64,000 bases of DNA from Planctomycetaceae bacterium (GCA_027487735.1 JAIYDA010000066.1:1-64000), one strand, 5' to 3'. Numbered from the stretch's first letter, positions 47,195-57,356 are shown. Notes: generated by a model from the sequence alone, not told the origin. A program made the numbers and translations.

Positions 47195-50100
47195 ATGCAG
47201 AGCAAGGACTTGCGTTCGATCCTTTCGCGTGGTGCATCCTTCGTGCGGAGCACGAGCCCCCGCCAATCGCGCTCGCTGCAACTCGCATCGCGAGTCGGTC
47301 GTGCCTTGGGTGTCTCGCGCTTCGGCACCGAGCTTGAGCGCCTGGAAGAGCGCAAGCTGCTCGACGGCAGCTTCGACAACCCGCTCCTGCTCCCCGCTCC
47401 GAACGGGCAGGGCGTCATCGTGCAAGCGGGCGACATCACGCCCGCCACGCCCACGACCAACAACGACACATACCGCTTCACGTCGCCCACCACGGGCTTC
47501 ATCTCGGTGCTCGCCGACACGGCGAACCAGAACCCCGTGAGCAACCTGAACACCCAGGTGCAGGTCTTCAACAACGCCCGCCAGCTCATCGCGAGCGGCA
47601 CGACCAACGGCGTGCTGACCAGCGGCGCAACGCGCGACGGCTGGGCGGGCTTTGTCGCCACCGCAGGCGAGCAGTACTTCCTCGTCGTGAGCAGCGAGGG
47701 CCTCGCGCCAGGCAGCTACAGCCTGCGCGTCCGCACCGCCAACCAGACCTTCTCCATGGGGGGCGAGCAGCCCGACGAGCTGGGCGTGGGTCGCGAGATC
47801 GGCTCGCCCGCGCCCGACTTGGGTGCGTTCCCACCCGTGCTGCCGCAGGCAATCCTCGGGCAGCTGGGCGGCACGGGCGTGATCGCCAACCGCGAGCGGC
47901 AGGACGAGATTCTGTATCGCTGGACCGTGCCCGCGGGCAGCGCGTACGACAGCCTCACGACCATCAACGCGCAGTCGACGGTCACCAACGTGCAGCGTCG
48001 CCTCGACACGCGTCTGGACATCTACAACGCGCAGGGCCAGCTCGTCGCGAGCGACAGCGACACGGGCCGCATCAACGACGCGTTCGTTGCGCTGCGCACC
48101 CGCCCGGGCCAGCAGTACTTCATCCGCGTGCGTTCGGACGAGATACTGAACAACAACGTCGAGCTCGCAACGGGCACGTTCTTCCTCGTGGTCGATGCCA
48201 GCGCCCAGAACCTGCCGATCGACGACATGACCCGCCGCGGCACCGACGCTGGCTCCTTCCTGGGCTTTGCTGCTCCATCGGTTGCGCCCAACCCCCCCGC
48301 GCCGAACCCTGTCTTCCAGACCAACGCTTACAGCTTTGTGTCGCAGGGCTCGGGCCTTGCGATCATCGTGGCGCGGCCTCGTGGCAACGCCCCCGTCAGC
48401 GACCCCGCGCTGCGTCTGTACGACGAGGCTGGTGCTCTGATCGACTTCCGCGACAACTCGGTGGGCCTTGCCCCGCAGTTGAGCGTGAACCTCGAGGGTG
48501 GCAAGCGGTACTTCGTGATTGTCGACGGCTTTGCGTCGCAGAACCAGACGCTGTACAGCCTGTTCATCGAGGCCAACCACACCTTCCAGACGGGCGTGCT
48601 GGATGACCACATCAACACCCCCAGCGGCGTCGTGAACGCCGACCTGCGCCGCCAGGCAAATCTCGCGACAGCCCTGCCCTGGGACGGCCCGGCGTACGCG
48701 ACGATCGAAGCGCGGGACGCCGCCCTTGCCGGCACGGGCACGCTGGTGCCCGCACTCGACGCGCTCCAGGCTGGCTTCCGCATCGAGCGTGACCGCGGCT
48801 TGCGGTACATCGCCACGGGCGAAGGCCGCATCGAGGCAGGTGCGGACAACGACCTGTTCACGTTCACCGCTCCTGCGGACATGCTGAACGTGCACACGGG
48901 CAATAACGACGACGCGGGGACCGCGCTCTTCGTCGGCGGCTCGTTTGACGTTGGCAACCCCAACAGCACGTTCGACGTCTTCTCGCCCGGACTCGTGACC
49001 TTCGACGCGGGCGACTACTGGCCTGTGGGCCCGCAATTCGCGACCCAGCAGGTCGACTGGGGCTTTGCCGACAACCCGCTGACGCCCGGCCTTAACGGCG
49101 TGCGGGTGCACGCCCTCGAGGCCTTCAGCATGAACCTGGGCGATGGGCTGCGCAGCTATCTCTTCGTGGGTGGCGACTTCCGCCTCACGCTGCCCGCAGG
49201 AAACGGACAGCCCGTCGTGATGGACAACTTCGCGGTCTGGGCATTCAACCCCGCCGCGAACGCTCGCCGGTATGAGTGGCAGCAGTTCGGCGGAGCCGAT
49301 GGCCCGGTGTTTGCGTTCCAGCAGTGGGAACCTGAAGTCGCTGGCGGCGGACAGCCCGTGAACGAGCTCTACATTGGCGGCGACTATCAGAACATCTTTA
49401 CTGTGGGTGCGGGTGGCGGCGTCGCTGCCAACAGCCTCGCGCTCATCGATGAAGACGGCGGGTTCAGCGCCGTGGGCAACGGCGTGAACGGTGCGGTTCG
49501 GGCGCTCGAGGTGTATGAGCCCGTGGCCCTGGTCGTGCCGCCCGGCGGCGGTGCGCCGCAGCCGCAGACGCAGGAAGAGCGGCTGTTCATCGGCGGCAGC
49601 TTCACGAACCTTGGCCCGCGTGGCACACCCGCGCAGGGCCAGTTCACGGGCCTGGTTTCCATGCTGCCAAACTTCACGTTTGAGCGCACTGGCAACGGGC
49701 CGACGAACGTGCCTGCCGTCAACGGCACAGTCTTTGCGCTGCAGCGGCACACGCCCGCCGCAGCGACCGCAGCGATCGACGCGCGCCTCATCGTGGGTGG
49801 TGCGTTCACGGCGATGGACGGCATTCCGATCGACAATCTGGGCGTGTTCTGGAACTCGCTCGAACTCGCCGAAGAGTTCGCGGGGCAGGGCCTCAATGGC
49901 CCGGTGAGCGCACTGACGGTGTGGGATCTGCCCAACATCAACAACATTCCCGATACCGACGCTGGGTTCACGCCCAAGATCGTGATCGGTGGCGACTTTA
50001 CGAGCAACGGCGTCGAGAACCTGATCTTCGGCGATCTCGACGAGACGAGCGAGAGCGATTTCTTCGCTCCCGTGTCGTGGCTGGGCAGCGATGCGCCGGT

Positions 50101-53100
50101 GCGGTCGCTGACGACCTTGGTCGATGCGCAGGAGCCTGGCGTGCACGATGAGCAGCTCATCAGCGGCTCGCCCCAGGAAGTGCTGTACATCGGCGGCGAG
50201 TTCACGGAGATGACGTTCCAGGGGGCGTTTGGCCCCGTGACGATTGATGCGCTGGGCGTGGTGCAGCTTTCGGCATTCAACACGGGTGGTGCCGACTTCT
50301 TTGCGTTCACGCAGCCCGATGGGGGCGTGTCGAACCGCGCGGGCAACAACGCGGCGGTGGGCGTGTTCGCGCTGGGCGCGTACGACGATGGCAACGCCTT
50401 CCGCTGGGACAGGCACGACCGCCCGCGCACGCGCGTCGCGATGACCATCAACCCCGCGTTCGGATCGTTCATCAACGCGCGTGTCCGCGTGTATGACTCG
50501 AACTTCAACATCGTGTACAGCCTGCAACGCACGGGGTCGGACACGATCGCACTCCCCAACCCCGACCCGGCAGGCTCGATTGACTACTCGCTCTCGCCTG
50601 GCGGCACGCAGATCGATCAGCAGTTCGAGGGCTTTGAGGTGTGGGGTGGCGAGACGTACTACGTCGAGGTTTCGAACCTTGTCGGAAACCAGGACGCGGG
50701 TGCACAGCCCAGCGGCGCGACGGGTCGGTACACCATCTCGGTGATCGTGGACGCTGGCCCGAAGGACATCGACGGCAACGGCTCGCGTGAGGACGTGAAT
50801 CAGACGAGCTCGAGCGAGATCGCCAACGAGGGCCGGCCCATTCAGGCCCAGCAGGTTGTGACCACGCTCGCCACGGGCGATGCCGTCGCGACGCGCAACA
50901 CGGCGGCGGGCTTCCCCTGGCCCGGCAACGACGTGCAGGCGATGCGCATCAACCCCAGCACCGGGCTGTCGTACAGCAAGCGCGGCGACGAGGGGTTGAT
51001 CGACACGATCGACGACACCGACCTGTACTTCTTCCGCGCGGAGGAGACGGGCTTTGTCGAGCTTCGCGTGCAGACTGTTGGGTTCATCGACCAGTACGCC
51101 GAGATCTACGGCGGCGCGCCGACGGTGGAGGCGACCAAGCAGGTTTCGAGCCGCTTGAACGCCGCGATGCGCGTCTTCAACAACGACTTGGAGCAGATCG
51201 CGTTCGTCGACGATGTGACGACGGTCGGCGGTGTGCCGACGCAGTACGTGGGCGTGCTGAACGGCGCGGCAGCTTTCGCAGAGTTCCGACGCGAGGACCC
51301 GCGCGTGGTGGTGCCTGTGGTCGCTGGTCAGGTGTACTTCTTCCAGGTGGAGAGCGGGCAGCGCTGGGTGGATGGCACGCTGCCTCTGCCCCCGGATGCG
51401 ACCGACCCGAACAACCCGCAGCGTCGCGTGGCGGCGCCCGAGCGAGAGGTCGACTGGCGCGACGCGACGGGCGGCTACCGCATCTATGTCAATCAGGTCG
51501 GTCAGCTCGCGAGCGACTTCGAGAATGGCGTCTTCAAGAAGGACGACTACCCGGATGTGCCTGGCCAAGGCACTGTCGTGCCGTTCGATGCGCAGGCTCG
51601 CGCAAGCTTTAGTGGCGTTGTCGACGACACGCCCACCAAGCCGAGCGATGTGGACATCACGCAGTTGCTGCTGCCCACAAGCGGTCAGTACGACATCACG
51701 ATTCGCGTGACGAGCGGCGACCTCGTGGTTGGTGCTGCGTTGTTCGAGCTCAACGGTCAGAACTTTGCCAACATCACCGCGGCGGGCTCGGGTGTCTATC
51801 GCGCCACGTTCAACGCGGCCGCGGGTGATCTGCTGCAGCTGGTGATCGGCGGCCTTGGAACGACCGAGGGCTCGTACAGCGTGAGCATTACGGGCGTGCC
51901 TGTGACCGACGATCACGCGAACCTGAACAAGTGGGTCAACGCGACGACGCTCATCCCGGCGGACTTCCGCGGGCGCATCGAGGGCGCAGGCTCGATCGAG
52001 TCGCTCTACGACACCGACGTGTTCAAGTTCGACTTCGAGGCCTTCCAGCGTGCGACGGTGACGGTGCGGTCGCTCTCGCCCACGCTCGTTCCGCGTGTCA
52101 CGGTCTATGAGATGTCCGAGACGTCGACGGGCGAGGTGATTCTGCTCCGTATCGGCACGGGCGTTGGCAGCCGCAACGCGCAGGGGCTGGTGCAGCCTGC
52201 GGTCGCGCTGGCATCGCTCCAGCCCGAGCGCATCGTGGAGCAACCCAACCCTGCTGATAACCGCTCGTATCCCTTCTACTACGTGGTGGTTGAGGGTGCG
52301 AACCAGCGGCAGGACTTTGGCTCGTATGAGCTTGAGGTCGCGTATGTGGCGACCGACGACCACCCGGATGGCGACACGAACAACGACAACGTGTTTGACA
52401 CGGGCGAGTATGCCGACGCGACGGAAATCGAGCTTGATGCCTTCGAGGGCACGGCGGTGCAGGGCGGCACGCTGGAGCGCGTGGGCGACTCGGACCTCTT
52501 CAAGTTCACGGCTTCGGGCACTGGGCAGGCGACGATCACGCTGAATCGCAACGCAAGCAACGTGCGTGCGCGGCTGAGCGTGCTGGACCAGAACGCGGCG
52601 GTGCTCGCAACATCGAGCATGGCCGACAACGGCGTGACGACGCTGACGCTGAACTTCAACGTGACGCGTGGTCAGGAGCTGTTCCTGGTTGTGGATTCGA
52701 TCGCGCCGAACGCGAACACGACGCGGACGGGTGCCTACACCCTGTCGTTTGTCGCGCCGGTGGGAGACGACCACCCGAACGCAACGGAGTGGAACATCGC
52801 AACGCCCATCACGCTGAGCCCCTCGACGGGCAGCGGCGGCATTGGCGAAGCGACGGTGGGCGCGGTGGGCAACCCCCGTATCTCGCCCGATGCAGACACC
52901 GATCTGTTCAGCTTCTCGACGATTCTTGCGGGCAATCAAACGATCACGGTCACGCCCGTGTCGTCGCTGCTGGGCGATGTCGCGCTGCGGATGCAGATCT
53001 TCATCTCGACGGACCTCACGACGCCCATCGGCACGGTGGATGCGACGAGCATCAACACGCCGCTGACGTTTACGGTGAATGGCGCGCCGGTGGGCACGAC

Positions 53101-55078
53101 GTACTTCATCCTGCTGTCGCCACTCACCGGGGTGACGGGCGGCACGGCCCGCGGCGAGTATGCCATCAGCGTGGTGGGCCCGCGGCCTGCGGACCCGGTG
53201 GACCCGACCGACCCGTCGGAAGTGGACTTTAACAACCCCACGCGGATTCTGCTGGGTGAGCGCACGGGCCAGGGCAGCAGCGTGGGCAACGTGCTGAATG
53301 GTCAGACCAGCGAGATCAACCCCGCGAACGACCGCGACCTCTACAGCTTCGTCGCGGGCGGCACCGGGCGTGCGTTCGTGCGTGTGTGGCTGCCCCAGGG
53401 TTCGCTGCTCGATGCGGCGATCACGGTGTTCCGTCGCAATGAGAACGGAACGCGGACGCAGGTTGCGTTTGATGCCGATGGCATCTCGGGCAGCACGGCG
53501 TATGCGACGTTTGGCGCACGGGCGGGCGAGACGTACCTCGTGCTCGTGGATGGCCTGGGCGACGCGACTGGGTCGTACGTCGTCGAGGTGCAGTCGGCGA
53601 CGCAGATCAATCGCCTTGTGTACCCCGAGGGCTTCACGAGCGACTCGGTGTTTGAGTATGTGCCCATCGTGAACCCCAACCCCTTCCCGATTGCGTACAC
53701 GGTGCGCCTGCGGTATGAGGCGGGCGTCTTTGAGACGGTGTTCGCCGAGCGGACGATCGCGGCGAACGCACGCGATGGCGTGGCGATCAACCAGGGCACG
53801 CAGCGCGAGGCTGGCGTGGTGGCGGGCGTTGGGTATTCGATCCTGATCGACTGGACGGTGCCCGAGACGAACCCGATCACCGGGCTGGCGATTGACCCTG
53901 CGAGCGTGCAGCCGCTGGGCGCGACGCTGAGCCACTATGACTTTGGCAGCAGCACGGGCGATGCGTTTACGAGCACGGTGAGCCCGACGTGGACGTTTGC
54001 CCGCGTCGAGCGCGATCCGGGCGCGGTGCTGGACTTCTTGCTGTACTACAACCCGCAGAGCTACCCCGTGGAGACGACGCTGCGTGCGTTCTTCGGCGAT
54101 GGGACGAGCATCACGCTCGAGCCTCGCGTCGTCGAGGGCGGGCGGCGCGGCGGGTTCAGCATCAACGACCTGCAGCAGCTTGGTCGCGGCGTGTTTGGCG
54201 TGACGCTGACGGCGGTGCCACAACCAACGGTGGCGGCCTCGCTGCTCTTCGCCGAGCCGTTCGAGGGCATCGTGGCGAGCCTGACGCACTACAGCATCTC
54301 GAGCACGAACACGAATGCGTTCGCGGTGCTGGGCGATGCGGCTGGCGGGGCGCGTGCTGGTGCGGTGAACCGCTTCCAGCAGGGCTCGGGCATCAGCAGC
54401 GAGATCACGTTCTTTAACCCCACGGGCACGAACGCGACGGTGACGCTGACGGGCGCGTATCAGCGTGCGATCCTGCCTGAGTTCAGCCGGACGCTGGACG
54501 TGGGCCCGGGCCGCACGGTTCGGCTCACTGGGGCACAACTGGGCCTGCTGAGCAACCAGCCCGTGGGCCTGCGCTACACCTCGACGAACAACGTTGCGGT
54601 GGTGTCGCAGACGATCACGCTGGGCGATGCGGATGCGTCGACGCAGATCACGGCGGCGGGCACGCGGTTCTTGTTTGGCGATGCGTACATCAACGCGAAC
54701 ACCGCGGGTCGCAACTTCTTTGAGACGCTGAGCTTCTACAACCCCACGAACGTGACCAACAGCGTGTCGGTCAACCTGTTCTTCTTCAACCGCGAGAATC
54801 GGCCTGAGCTGGGGAACGCCAACCCCGCGCGGCGGACGATCACCATCAACCTGCCGGCACGCGGCTTTGGCGAGCTGAAGCTGCATGAGGCGGCGGAGGT
54901 CATCAACAATCGCGGCGCGGGCAACAGCCCGGACATCTGGTTCGGCATCGAGACTGTGGCGGCGCAGCCCTTCACGGTGACGATGACGCACTACGACCTG
55001 GTGCTGGGTGGCGGCTGGGGCGCGGTGGGCGTGCCGGTTGGGCTGACGACGCCTCTCAATCAGATCACGTTCAACTAA
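47195..55078 (+). CDS. giant secreted modular protein with PPC repeats and GG-x-F propeller-like region
   Basis: A 2627-residue protein. ATG 47195 has GGAG seven bases upstream (GTG 47174 is weaker). Residues about 48-58 (LERLEERKLLDG) match the LEPR-xLL motif found at the N-terminus of large exported planctomycete proteins. Residues about 60-575 hold several pre-peptidase C-terminal (PPC) beta domains (YFLVVSSEGLAPGSYSL type). Residues about 575-1025 have seven (L/I)-x-x-GG-x-(F/Y) motifs, suggesting a seven-blade propeller. Residues about 1025-2140 return to PPC units (DTDLYFF, DTDVFKF, DSDLFKF, DTDLFSF, DRDLYSF). The C-terminal 480 residues contain four NP-type Ig-like repeats. No catalytic domain was recognised. 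It is probably a cell-surface or matrix protein. Confidence 0.88.
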   Translation: MQSKDLRSILSRGASFVRSTSPRQSRSLQLASRVGRALGVSRFGTELERLEERKLLDGSFDNPLLLPAPNGQGVIVQAGDITPATPTTNNDTYRFTSPTTGFISVLADTANQNPVSNLNTQVQVFNNARQLIASGTTNGVLTSGATRDGWAGFVATAGEQYFLVVSSEGLAPGSYSLRVRTANQTFSMGGEQPDELGVGREIGSPAPDLGAFPPVLPQAILGQLGGTGVIANRERQDEILYRWTVPAGSAYDSLTTINAQSTVTNVQRRLDTRLDIYNAQGQLVASDSDTGRINDAFVALRTRPGQQYFIRVRSDEILNNNVELATGTFFLVVDASAQNLPIDDMTRRGTDAGSFLGFAAPSVAPNPPAPNPVFQTNAYSFVSQGSGLAIIVARPRGNAPVSDPALRLYDEAGALIDFRDNSVGLAPQLSVNLEGGKRYFVIVDGFASQNQTLYSLFIEANHTFQTGVLDDHINTPSGVVNADLRRQANLATALPWDGPAYATIEARDAALAGTGTLVPALDALQAGFRIERDRGLRYIATGEGRIEAGADNDLFTFTAPADMLNVHTGNNDDAGTALFVGGSFDVGNPNSTFDVFSPGLVTFDAGDYWPVGPQFATQQVDWGFADNPLTPGLNGVRVHALEAFSMNLGDGLRSYLFVGGDFRLTLPAGNGQPVVMDNFAVWAFNPAANARRYEWQQFGGADGPVFAFQQWEPEVAGGGQPVNELYIGGDYQNIFTVGAGGGVAANSLALIDEDGGFSAVGNGVNGAVRALEVYEPVALVVPPGGGAPQPQTQEERLFIGGSFTNLGPRGTPAQGQFTGLVSMLPNFTFERTGNGPTNVPAVNGTVFALQRHTPAAATAAIDARLIVGGAFTAMDGIPIDNLGVFWNSLELAEEFAGQGLNGPVSALTVWDLPNINNIPDTDAGFTPKIVIGGDFTSNGVENLIFGDLDETSESDFFAPVSWLGSDAPVRSLTTLVDAQEPGVHDEQLISGSPQEVLYIGGEFTEMTFQGAFGPVTIDALGVVQLSAFNTGGADFFAFTQPDGGVSNRAGNNAAVGVFALGAYDDGNAFRWDRHDRPRTRVAMTINPAFGSFINARVRVYDSNFNIVYSLQRTGSDTIALPNPDPAGSIDYSLSPGGTQIDQQFEGFEVWGGETYYVEVSNLVGNQDAGAQPSGATGRYTISVIVDAGPKDIDGNGSREDVNQTSSSEIANEGRPIQAQQVVTTLATGDAVATRNTAAGFPWPGNDVQAMRINPSTGLSYSKRGDEGLIDTIDDTDLYFFRAEETGFVELRVQTVGFIDQYAEIYGGAPTVEATKQVSSRLNAAMRVFNNDLEQIAFVDDVTTVGGVPTQYVGVLNGAAAFAEFRREDPRVVVPVVAGQVYFFQVESGQRWVDGTLPLPPDATDPNNPQRRVAAPEREVDWRDATGGYRIYVNQVGQLASDFENGVFKKDDYPDVPGQGTVVPFDAQARASFSGVVDDTPTKPSDVDITQLLLPTSGQYDITIRVTSGDLVVGAALFELNGQNFANITAAGSGVYRATFNAAAGDLLQLVIGGLGTTEGSYSVSITGVPVTDDHANLNKWVNATTLIPADFRGRIEGAGSIESLYDTDVFKFDFEAFQRATVTVRSLSPTLVPRVTVYEMSETSTGEVILLRIGTGVGSRNAQGLVQPAVALASLQPERIVEQPNPADNRSYPFYYVVVEGANQRQDFGSYELEVAYVATDDHPDGDTNNDNVFDTGEYADATEIELDAFEGTAVQGGTLERVGDSDLFKFTASGTGQATITLNRNASNVRARLSVLDQNAAVLATSSMADNGVTTLTLNFNVTRGQELFLVVDSIAPNANTTRTGAYTLSFVAPVGDDHPNATEWNIATPITLSPSTGSGGIGEATVGAVGNPRISPDADTDLFSFSTILAGNQTITVTPVSSLLGDVALRMQIFISTDLTTPIGTVDATSINTPLTFTVNGAPVGTTYFILLSPLTGVTGGTARGEYAISVVGPRPADPVDPTDPSEVDFNNPTRILLGERTGQGSSVGNVLNGQTSEINPANDRDLYSFVAGGTGRAFVRVWLPQGSLLDAAITVFRRNENGTRTQVAFDADGISGSTAYATFGARAGETYLVLVDGLGDATGSYVVEVQSATQINRLVYPEGFTSDSVFEYVPIVNPNPFPIAYTVRLRYEAGVFETVFAERTIAANARDGVAINQGTQREAGVVAGVGYSILIDWTVPETNPITGLAIDPASVQPLGATLSHYDFGSSTGDAFTSTVSPTWTFARVERDPGAVLDFLLYYNPQSYPVETTLRAFFGDGTSITLEPRVVEGGRRGGFSINDLQQLGRGVFGVTLTAVPQPTVAASLLFAEPFEGIVASLTHYSISSTNTNAFAVLGDAAGGARAGAVNRFQQGSGISSEITFFNPTGTNATVTLTGAYQRAILPEFSRTLDVGPGRTVRLTGAQLGLLSNQPVGLRYTSTNNVAVVSQTITLGDADASTQITAAGTRFLFGDAYINANTAGRNFFETLSFYNPTNVTNSVSVNLFFFNRENRPELGNANPARRTITINLPARGFGELKLHEAAEVINNRGAGNSPDIWFGIETVAAQPFTVTMTHYDLVLGGGWGAVGVPVGLTTPLNQITFN

Positions 55079-55379
55079 AGTGTGAACTAAAGTGTGATTG
55101 GTTGTGTCGTGACTGGCTGAGTTGGGGCCGGCTGAGTTGGGACTGGCTGGCAACGAAACCGGCCGTCGTTTTTCGGAATCTTGACACCCGCTGGCTGCGA
55201 TGCTGGCGGGTGTTTTTCTTTGTTTGTCTGGTGTTGTTTGGTCTTGTGCGTCTGGTCTTGTTTGTCTGGTCTTGTTGGTTTGGGCGCACGTGGTCGCACG
55301 CATGCGCGGCGATGCGGGCGGGCTGGGCGCTTGCCAGCTGGGCGTTTGCGGGCCTGCGAAGTTGCTATCCTGTGGCCCT
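55079..55379 (+). other. repeat-rich intergenic region with terminator after the giant gene
   Basis: No gene is seen. Short direct repeats include GTGTGAACTAAAGTGTGA at the 5' end, two GGCTGAGTTGGG units at about 55115-55140, and a TG-rich stretch at 55228-55290 with several GTCTGGTCTTGT copies. Confidence 0.6.
55184..55217 (+). terminator. rho-independent terminator of the giant gene
   Basis: An 8-bp stem (ACACCCGC at 55184 with GCGGGTGT at 55206) and a 14-base loop are followed by TTTTTCTTTG. It lies about 105 bases after the stop. Confidence 0.8.
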
Positions 55380-56129
55380 ATGAGCATCATCATTCTGCAG
55401 CACAGCACGCACGGACACGCGGGGCGCCTGGGGGCCACGCTTCGCGATCACGGGTTTGACGTGACGACATGCCGGCCCGACTTGCATGGGGTGGGCGGCA
55501 AGCCCGGCGCGCTGGGCGTGCCGAAGGACCTGGACAATGTGCACGGGCTGGTGGTGCTCGGGGGCCCGCAGAACGTGACGGACATCGCGAAGCACGCGTG
55601 GATGCAGCACGAGGCGGAGCTCATTAAGGCGGCGCACGCGAAGGAGCTGCCTGTGGTGGGCATCTGCCTTGGGTGCCAGCTCATTGGTCATGCCCTGGGG
55701 GGCGAGGTGGCCCCGCGCGAGAAGCCCGCGGTGGGGTTCTATCCCATCAGCGCGACCACGCCCGGGCAGACAGAGACGATCCTCGCGGGCATCACGTGGA
55801 ACAACCAGACGTACTTCTCTTGCGGGCAGGAGGTGAAGACGCTGCCTGCGGGGGCGACGCTGCTGCAGACAAGCAAGCACGCAAAGCACGCGGCCTTCAA
55901 GGTCGGCGTGCGGACGTTTGCCTTCCAATATCACTTTGAGTGCGACCAGCCCCTGATGGAGGCGATTAGCGCGCACAGCAAGGCGGAGATGGGGCAGGCG
56001 GGCGTGACCGAGGGCGAACTGAAGGTGCAGACGGACCAGCACTACGCGAGCTACGCGCGGCTTGCGGATCGGCTGTGCGTGAACATCGCGACGTACTGCT
56101 TTCCGGTGACGAGGAAGCTCAGCGCATGA
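55380..56129 (+). CDS. class I glutamine amidotransferase
   Basis: A 249-residue GATase1 domain protein. The nucleophile Cys is in VVGICLGCQLIGHALGGEV; the partner His and Glu are in FAFQYHFECDQPL. The N-terminus MSIIILQHSTHGHAGRLG is typical of GMP-synthase-like single-domain amidotransferases (YfeJ-like), whose acceptor is usually unknown. No synthetase domain is attached. It overlaps the following HhH-GPD gene by ATGA, so they are translationally coupled. The upstream open frame to 55200 lies inside the terminator region and is rejected. Confidence 0.9.
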   Translation: MSIIILQHSTHGHAGRLGATLRDHGFDVTTCRPDLHGVGGKPGALGVPKDLDNVHGLVVLGGPQNVTDIAKHAWMQHEAELIKAAHAKELPVVGICLGCQLIGHALGGEVAPREKPAVGFYPISATTPGQTETILAGITWNNQTYFSCGQEVKTLPAGATLLQTSKHAKHAAFKVGVRTFAFQYHFECDQPLMEAISAHSKAEMGQAGVTEGELKVQTDQHYASYARLADRLCVNIATYCFPVTRKLSA

Positions 56130-57256
56130 GCGTGCGGGCACGCACGAGCTTGCGCGCTGGAAGCGCGGTGAGCGCCACGCTCCTGCGTTTGGCGACGCCC
56201 AGCGATTACGTGCTCCATCGTGATGCGTGCAGCTATGGGTACTTTTTGCTCTCGCCCAACGCGTGGGACCCGGGCACTGGTTCGCTGTGGCGCGTGCTGA
56301 CGCTGGGAGCGGAGCGTGCCAAGCCCAAGGCGGTGCTGGTGCACATCTCGCAGGCGGTGCGGAGGGCCTCGGGAAGGTCATCGGCGAGGGCTTTAGCGAG
56401 GAAGGCAGCTCCGCTGGTGGTGGTGTGCAGGCCTGCGGTCAGCGCGAGCGAGGCGGAAGAGGTGCGGGCGCAGCTGGTGCGGATGCTGCGCTTGGATGAG
56501 AGCGCGGAGACGATCGCGGCGTTTCATCGCAAGGACGCGCGGTTTGCGGCGGGCGGACATGGTCGGCTCATGCGCAGCCCAACGCTGTTTGAGGACATCA
56601 TCAAGACGGTGACGAGCTGCAACATGCAGTGGCCTGGCACGATGAGCATGAATCGCAAGCTTTGCGAGGTGCTGGGACCCGTGGTGCGGCTTGGGCGGGG
56701 CGAGCGACTGCCCGAGGGGGTCGAGGCGCACGGCTTTCCGAGTGCGAGGCAGGTGGCGGCGGCGCGGGCGAGCACGCTGCGGGCGCGATGCCGCACGGGG
56801 TATCGCGATGCGCGGATGATCGCCATCGCGAAGCGGTTTGTGCTGCCTGTGGCGAAGGGCGGGCTGGACGCGGCGAAGCTGGAAGACCCCGCAACGCCCG
56901 ACGACGTGGTGATGGAGATGCTGCTGGAGCTACCCGGCATTGGGCCTTATGCGGCGGCGAACATCATGCAGTTGCTGGGGCGATATCACCGGTTGCCCCT
57001 GGATAGTGAGAGCGTGCGGCATGGGCGGATGGTGCTGGGGATGCGCGGGAGCAGCGCGCAGGTGATGCGGCGCGTCAAGGCGCACTTTGGGCCCTTTGGC
57101 GAGCACGCATTTCGCAGCTACTGGTTTGAGCTGCGGGAGTTTTATGAGTCGGTGCATGGGCCGGCGCACTTGTGGGCGAAGGAGACGACGGGGAAGCTGT
57201 TTACGGCTGCGCTGCTGAAAAAGAAGGCGGGGGAAAGGGCGAAACGGGGCACGTGA
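56126..57256 (+). CDS. HhH-GPD DNA glycosylase (AlkA/OGG-like)
   Basis: A 376-residue base-excision repair enzyme. An N-terminal beta domain (about 1-115) is typical of AlkA/OGG1. The helix-hairpin-helix is LELPGIGPYAAANIMQLLG, followed by the catalytic Asp (about residue 293) in RLPLDSESVRHG. FEDIIKTVTSCNMQWPGTMSM is the conserved first helix region of this subfamily. There is no Lys in the HhH position used by OGG1, so a monofunctional alkyl-base glycosylase is more likely. Its ATG overlaps the amidotransferase stop (ATGA). The base specificity cannot be told from sequence. Confidence 0.87.
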   Translation: MSVRARTSLRAGSAVSATLLRLATPSDYVLHRDACSYGYFLLSPNAWDPGTGSLWRVLTLGAERAKPKAVLVHISQAVRRASGRSSARALARKAAPLVVVCRPAVSASEAEEVRAQLVRMLRLDESAETIAAFHRKDARFAAGGHGRLMRSPTLFEDIIKTVTSCNMQWPGTMSMNRKLCEVLGPVVRLGRGERLPEGVEAHGFPSARQVAAARASTLRARCRTGYRDARMIAIAKRFVLPVAKGGLDAAKLEDPATPDDVVMEMLLELPGIGPYAAANIMQLLGRYHRLPLDSESVRHGRMVLGMRGSSAQVMRRVKAHFGPFGEHAFRSYWFELREFYESVHGPAHLWAKETTGKLFTAALLKKKAGERAKRGT

Positions 57257-57356
57257 AGGGGTGGGTGCGTCGCGGGGAGGTTGTGTTCGCGCGTCGCATC
57301 CTGCTGCATGGTGGGAGCGAACTTGGGGGTGGGGCCGGACGTATGGTGTTTATCTC

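Noticed and set aside
47171-55438. A 2755-codon open frame antisense to the giant secreted gene
   Set aside because: Its translation is Arg/His/Ala/Val-rich without domains. It is open because the sense gene avoids TTA, CTA and TCA codons, as expected at this GC content.
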